Source: Tretioscincus oriximinensis (lineage: Eukaryota > Chordata > Lepidosauria > Squamata > Gymnophthalmidae). Taken from it: a stretch of 64,000 nucleotides of DNA. The notes under the pieces were generated by a model. The model was not told the origin of the DNA. It ran no database searches and saw nothing but the letters and a program-made list of their open reading frames with translations. The translations under genes were made by a program, and so were the position numbers. Positions 51,945 to 64,000 of this stretch are shown here, in pieces (the first letter of the stretch is position 1; each line of letters starts with the position of its first letter). Location of the stretch: the NCBI GenBank assembly GCA_022410635.1, contig JAJVDF010000377.1, positions 193,111-257,110 of the forward strand, read 5' to 3'.

Positions 51945-52545
51945 GAAGAACATGAAAACATGAGTCACCCTTCTGAATTGGGTCACAGTCCACCCAGTCC
52001 AGCATCTTATCTCACCCAGTATCCAACCAATTACTTATGTATATTCTCAAGCAGAAAAAGGTAGAAAACCTCACTTGCTCTCATCTGCTCCCTGCAAATG
52101 GTATTTAGAGGCATTCTCCCTATCATTCCAACATGGAGGCAGCACTTAGGTATTCATTCTAGTAGCCATTGATATACTTGAGATTCCATGAATTTGTCTA
52201 ACCCTTTCTTAAAGCTATCCAGGCTGGTTGCTTTCACCAAAAACCTTCTGGGTGAATTTCTCTCCCCTTGTCCTTCTTAATTTTCCTGCCAAGCAGGTTC
52301 TATTGTTATATAATGGAGAAAGTATATTTTTTCTTTCTCTACTTTTTCCATCTCATGTATGATTTTTTACACTTCTGTACAATCCCCTTTTAAACACCAT
52401 TTTTCAAGGTTAAAAAGGCTGAGACTCTGATTTCAGAACGGAAGGGTTTCATTCCATTGATTATTCTAAGCCTGCCAGCTTCTGAAATCCCACAATATTC
52501 TGGATCACAGTTAGGATGCCAGAAAACAGAATTCTGCGTTAAATC
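51945..52545 (-). repeat. CR1/L3-like LINE 3' end, longer copy
   Basis: AGAAGAACATGAAAACATGA, CCACCCAGTCCAGCATCTTA, TGAATTTGTCTAACCCTTTC, then CTCCCCTTGTCCTTCTTAAT and TTTCAAGGTTAAAAAGGCTG. It extends about 600 bp from the tail. Confidence 0.7.
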
Positions 52546-52889
52546 AGGACTTCTTCAACTGAGGTTCTACATCATTATCACTATAGTCCTTCTATATCTA
52601 TGATTAATAGTTTTGAGTAAAACTAAAAATGCCTCTCTCTGCCTGATAGAACAATATGAACACTGGGGCTGTTCAAGCACTGTTATTTAGATACCAGCAA
52701 TATTAGTTGATCCTGGTTCTATTTTTTTTNNAAAAAATCTTGTGAGAATGTATCATTTAAAAAAAACTAAAGAGAGACTGAAGTTCATTTGAACACTCTT
52801 GCATGAAACCTCACTGGTTTGCCAGCTATCTAAAAAGGCAAAATTGAAGCGTCTTAGGGTAGATCGCACTGAGCCTTTTTCTGGGCATT

Positions 52890-53010
52890 TTTCTTGGAAC
52901 AGGGGCCTGCCATCTACATGCTAGTGTAGACTATGGCAGGCCCCATTTTAAGGTTACCATAGTCTACACTGGATGATGGATGGGCATCTCTATCCCAAAA
53001 TATAGCTCAG
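52890..53010. repeat. Short palindromic element (MITE-like)
   Basis: CTTGGAACAGGGGCCTGCCA to GGGCATCTCTATCCCAAAAT, the same palindromic family as 9705-9862; an inner palindrome AGTGTAGACTATGGCAGGCC repeats inverted at ACCATAGTCTACACT. Confidence 0.65.
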
Positions 53011-53039
53011 TTTGCATATTCATGAATATGCAAATCACC

Positions 53040-53420
53040 CACCATCATGCATTCTCCTTCGAAATTCCCATCTGAGAAATCTGTGGAGCATGTGAGAATT
53101 ATTTAAAGTGTGGGAGAATGTTTGGAATGCATCAGAAATTTGCATTTTTNNAAAAAAATTTACTGAGGGGAGGGTGCCTTCAAGAGCTTGGCCCTAGTTG
53201 CCAGAGTTGCAGTGAATTGTTTCTTTAAAAAATTAAAAAAATGAAGTGTGTGAAAANNTTTTGAAGTGCATGAGAATTTTTTATTTTTTACTGAGGGGAG
53301 GGTGCCTCCAGGAGCTGGCCCCAGATGCTAGATCCTAGTGGTGGTGCACTGGAATTTTAATTTAAAAAAAAAAAATCAAAATTTTTTTTTTTGAATTTTC
53401 CTCAGCAAAAACCAGGGAAA
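53040..53420. repeat. Tandem duplication, about 128-bp unit
   Basis: TTTACTGAGGGGAGGGTGCC begins at about 53160 and again at about 53288; each is followed by an AGAGCTTGGCCC / GGAGCTGGCCCC block and an A/T homopolymer (with Ns). A third, decayed unit may precede it. Confidence 0.65.
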
Positions 53421-53739
53421 TGGCACCCCCCCTGGGAGCATGGGGTACACACCCCAAAACCGGGTTCCCCCTCCCCAAAAGGGGTCATCTGGTCAGCCTA
53501 GCTCAGAATAACANCCAGTGTCAATCCATTATTAGAATTGACATTAGTTGTCTATGAACAGAAGCACACCTAATGTTTTGTTCATTTTAAAAGGATGTCA
53601 CTCCATTACCATCTTGTATTCTGGACTTTTATCGTAAACAGTTGATCTGTGACATGTGAAATTTCTAATATTTCTTCAGCTTTAATTTGCTATGCTGAAA
53701 CATATCCTGTTGTCAGATATTATTTGGACCATATTTAGA

Positions 53740-54420
53740 TCATGAAAATAGCTTTGCTGAATTAGACTACAGCCCATCCAGTCAAGTAACCTGCCTTATA
53801 CAGTGGCCCATCAACTGCACCTGGGCATTCTCAAGCAGAAGGATTAAAAAAAACCCATAACTTATTCTTGACATTCAGCAAAAGGCATGTAGGGGAAACA
53901 TGTCTGTTACGCTAGCGGAAGGCCACACCTAGGCATCCTTGATTATTTATTTATTTGTACTTATATCCCACCCTATACCCGAAGGTCTCAGGGCAGCCAC
54001 CAAAGGTGCACATAGCTTTTGTTGTTTTCTCCACAACAGACACCCTATGATGTAGGTAGAGCTGAGAATGTGACTGGCCCAAGGTCACCCAANTGGCTTT
54101 CATGGAGGAGTGGGGAATAAAACCGGGAGACTACCAGATAAGAATCCTACACTCTAACACCTACAACAAACTAGCTCTCTGTTGATACACTGCCACGCCA
54201 TGATCTAGTCCTTTCCTAAAGCTATCTAGGCTAATTGCTGTCACTACCACAACTGCTAAAAAATCCTACAGACGAATGGCCCTCTGGGTGAAAAACAACA
54301 AAACAGAAACTCTTTCCATTGTCCAGCTTCACACTCCTGTCCATCAGCTCCAAAGCGTGCTCCCTGTTCTAGTCATTAATTCCAGCATTTTAATCCAGAA
54401 AAGTTTAACCCAATTGCAGT
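53740..54420 (-). repeat. CR1/L3-like LINE 3' end split by a Sauria-type SINE
   Basis: LINE block 53740-53942 resumes at about 54181 (GTTGATACACTGCCACGCCA). Between them, 53943-54178 is a Sauria-type SINE in minus orientation (GTACTTATATCCCACCCTAT; CCCAAGGTCACCCA). Confidence 0.75.
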
Positions 54421-54790
54421 AAAGGTTCATATTATTAATAGGGAAAAAAAGTAAAGAAGTGGAGCAATGTGTAAAGGTGCAACCAAACAGTTTCAGGATC
54501 TTTGGTACTTAGAAAAAAATGGCACAACAAATTATTCCAGGAAAATTAATGTTGAGGTTGAGGAGCAGANTGCCAAAGAGACGTTCATATATTGATTTTC
54601 AAAAAGCATCTTCTCTTGTGCGATTTTTCAATGAAACTGTCACTGTCTAAACTTTCCTTTGACTTTCTTTTTGGAAGTNTCCTTCTTTCCAGCTGGAAGC
54701 TGCACTTTGAAATTCAGAAGANTGAATTCTAACTCTCTCTACAGAGATGTATTATGCTAACCATAGTCTCAGAGATCCCAGTTCTACATC
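54421..54790. other. Intergenic stretch, nothing recognised
   Basis: AT-rich with several Ns; no gene. Confidence 0.5.
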
Positions 54791-54794
54791 TGAT

Positions 54795-55100
54795 TTAAGA
54801 AGAACTGGGTTCTTATACCGCGCTTTTCTCACCTTTCAAAGGGACTCAAAGCAGCTTACAAGGGTATTTTTGCCCGAAGGCTCACATTCTATCTTCCCCA
54901 CCAGGCTGTGGTGGTTCCCATGTATCTACTTGCAGTCAGTTGCAATTTCTTGCAATTCATGCTTTCGAATAGCTGGGTTGGTTAGAGCTACAGGTCAGTG
55001 GAAGGTGCTCACCCCTCCCCACATCCGACACAGGGCTTCGAAACCATCTCCCAGCTGAGAGATGGATTCCTTAGCGACTGAGCTATCTGTGCCTGCTAAG
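54795..55100 (-). repeat. tRNA-derived SINE, second family
   Basis: Second copy of the 7734-8067 SINE family: AAGAACTGGGTTCTTATACC to GACTGAGCTATCTGTGCCTG, whose complement is the A-box head. Confidence 0.82.
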
Positions 55101-55144
55101 GGGCTATGCAGCCTACAGATTCTGCATGGGATCAGTGGTAAACC

Positions 55145-55265
55145 AGATCATAGAACCATAAAATGGGAAGGAATCTTCAGGGTCATCCAGGCTAACCTCT
55201 TGCTCTATGAAGGATTCACTAAACCATCCCAGATCAGATCCATACCAAGACCTTTCTAATCCAGA
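55145..55265 (-). repeat. CR1-like LINE tip
   Basis: ATCATAGAACCATAAAATGG, TTCAGGGTCATCCAGGC and AAGGATTCACTAAACCATCC, the complement of a CR1 3' end. Confidence 0.65.
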
Positions 55266-55269
55266 ATAG

Positions 55270-55812
55270 TGTTAGACCACAATAATCAGTACATCTTTAA
55301 CAGTGCTGTCTATTCGGGATTAAGCAGTGACAAATCCACATTTAGGCAAGATCTGAGTAGGCCTGGTTGTTTTTGCAATGTGCATTTTAGCACCTATTCT
55401 CCCAACTACCCAACATTCTTAATACAGATGCGTGCTACTAATCTGGACGAAGCAAAACTGAATTTACTAATACAGATCGATCATGGTAAACCCACTTCAC
55501 CATTAATGGTATCAAAAGTGCTTTCTGGTTTCCATTCCGTATCTAAAACATTGCTTTTGTTTTTTTCACTGTGTCCGAAAACCATGCTCCAGGTCAAACA
55601 TTTGATGGGCAACGTTGTTGTTCCTTATAGACGTGATATGTCAGCCATGGGGCAAATTAGACATATGACCTTACAAACAGGGCTACAGTACAGAGGCATC
55701 ACTGACCTTTATACACATGTGTGGGCAGTGCAGATAAAAAGAGGATGTCCATTCCTTTTTTTATTCCAGTACCTTTGTTATAATAAAGTTAACAAAAATA
55801 TTCACTATTAAA
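55270..55812 (+). repeat. Poly(A)-tailed retro-sequence of unknown source
   Basis: About 540 bp ending in AATAAA (about 55782), 25 nt of spacer, and poly(A) running into AAAAG repeats. A 180-codon open frame covers nearly all of it but shows no domain I recognise. The layout fits a retrocopied transcript or a LINE 3' end; it is not called a gene. Confidence 0.5.
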
Positions 55813-56037
55813 AAAAAAAAGAAAAGAAAAGAAAGAGGCCAGCTGGCACTGCCAACTAATTCTTGTAGTAGTCTTAGAAATTCTAATCCGGTAGAATTTC
55901 CTAATTTTCTGCGAAGTCTGAAGTGCACCAGTCCAAACGTGAACATTTCAGTGTTTCAAGATCTATGCCAAGCGAGTCTTGGTGATGCAGCAGCTACCTG
56001 AGTTCTTATTTATATGTTTTTGATTTTTGCTGTCTAT
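55813..56037 (-). other. STK38L: Probable STK38L 3' UTR
   Basis: Directly 3' of the STK38L stop. No convincing AATAAA lies here on the minus strand; the first is at 55765-55760, within the retro-sequence. Confidence 0.4.

Positions 56038-64000
<7,963 letters not shown>

Overview
This is a vertebrate nuclear window, almost certainly from a squamate reptile (possibly a gecko, low confidence). The evidence is two short-exon vertebrate genes, abundant CR1/L3-type LINE ends, tRNA-derived SINEs of the Sauria type, L1 insertions, hAT and mariner non-autonomous elements, Penelope-like repeats and a DIRS-type tyrosine-recombinase retrotransposon. Scattered single Ns point to a draft assembly.

Two protein-coding genes lie head-to-tail on the minus strand. 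BMAL2 (ARNTL2, circadian bHLH-PAS factor) occupies 13973-47215. I could place 16 coding exons whose phases all match and sum to 1866 nt (621 aa plus stop), so the gene looks intact. It starts in a CpG island at about 47.1-47.6 kb with a perfect Kozak context and a TCTCGCGAGA promoter element. One intron, directly after the bHLH exon, has a GC donor. Upstream of it on the same strand, 56038-63545 holds the last seven coding exons (240 aa) of STK38L (NDR2 kinase), from the DFG motif to the C-terminus; its 5' half is outside the window. The order STK38L then BMAL2 matches the human 12p11 arrangement.

Layout: 1-13.9 kb is repeat-rich flank downstream of BMAL2 (microsatellite, CR1/L3, SINEs, an L1 copy interrupted by a hAT element). 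14-47 kb is BMAL2. Its last intron (14107-22363) carries a 5.8-kb DIRS element on the opposite strand, abutting the 3' end of a second, diverged DIRS. 47.6-56 kb is intergenic: a foldback Penelope-like repeat, a copy with an embedded telomere-type tract, a palindromic element, SINEs and a poly(A)-tailed retro-sequence. 56-63.5 kb is STK38L with GA-rich, GC-rich and LINE-derived introns.

The genes are conserved; the novelty is in the mobile DNA. The best items are the DIRS internal complementary region that reproduces a joined-ends junction, the hammerhead-like foldback and its telomere-repeat relative, a hAT family defined by two copies with perfect 8-bp target duplications, the GC-AG intron, and two short tandem arrays of transcription-factor-like motifs in introns. 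No CRISPR array, operon or rRNA/tRNA gene was seen. Exon limits and repeat classes were read by eye and have not been checked by alignment.
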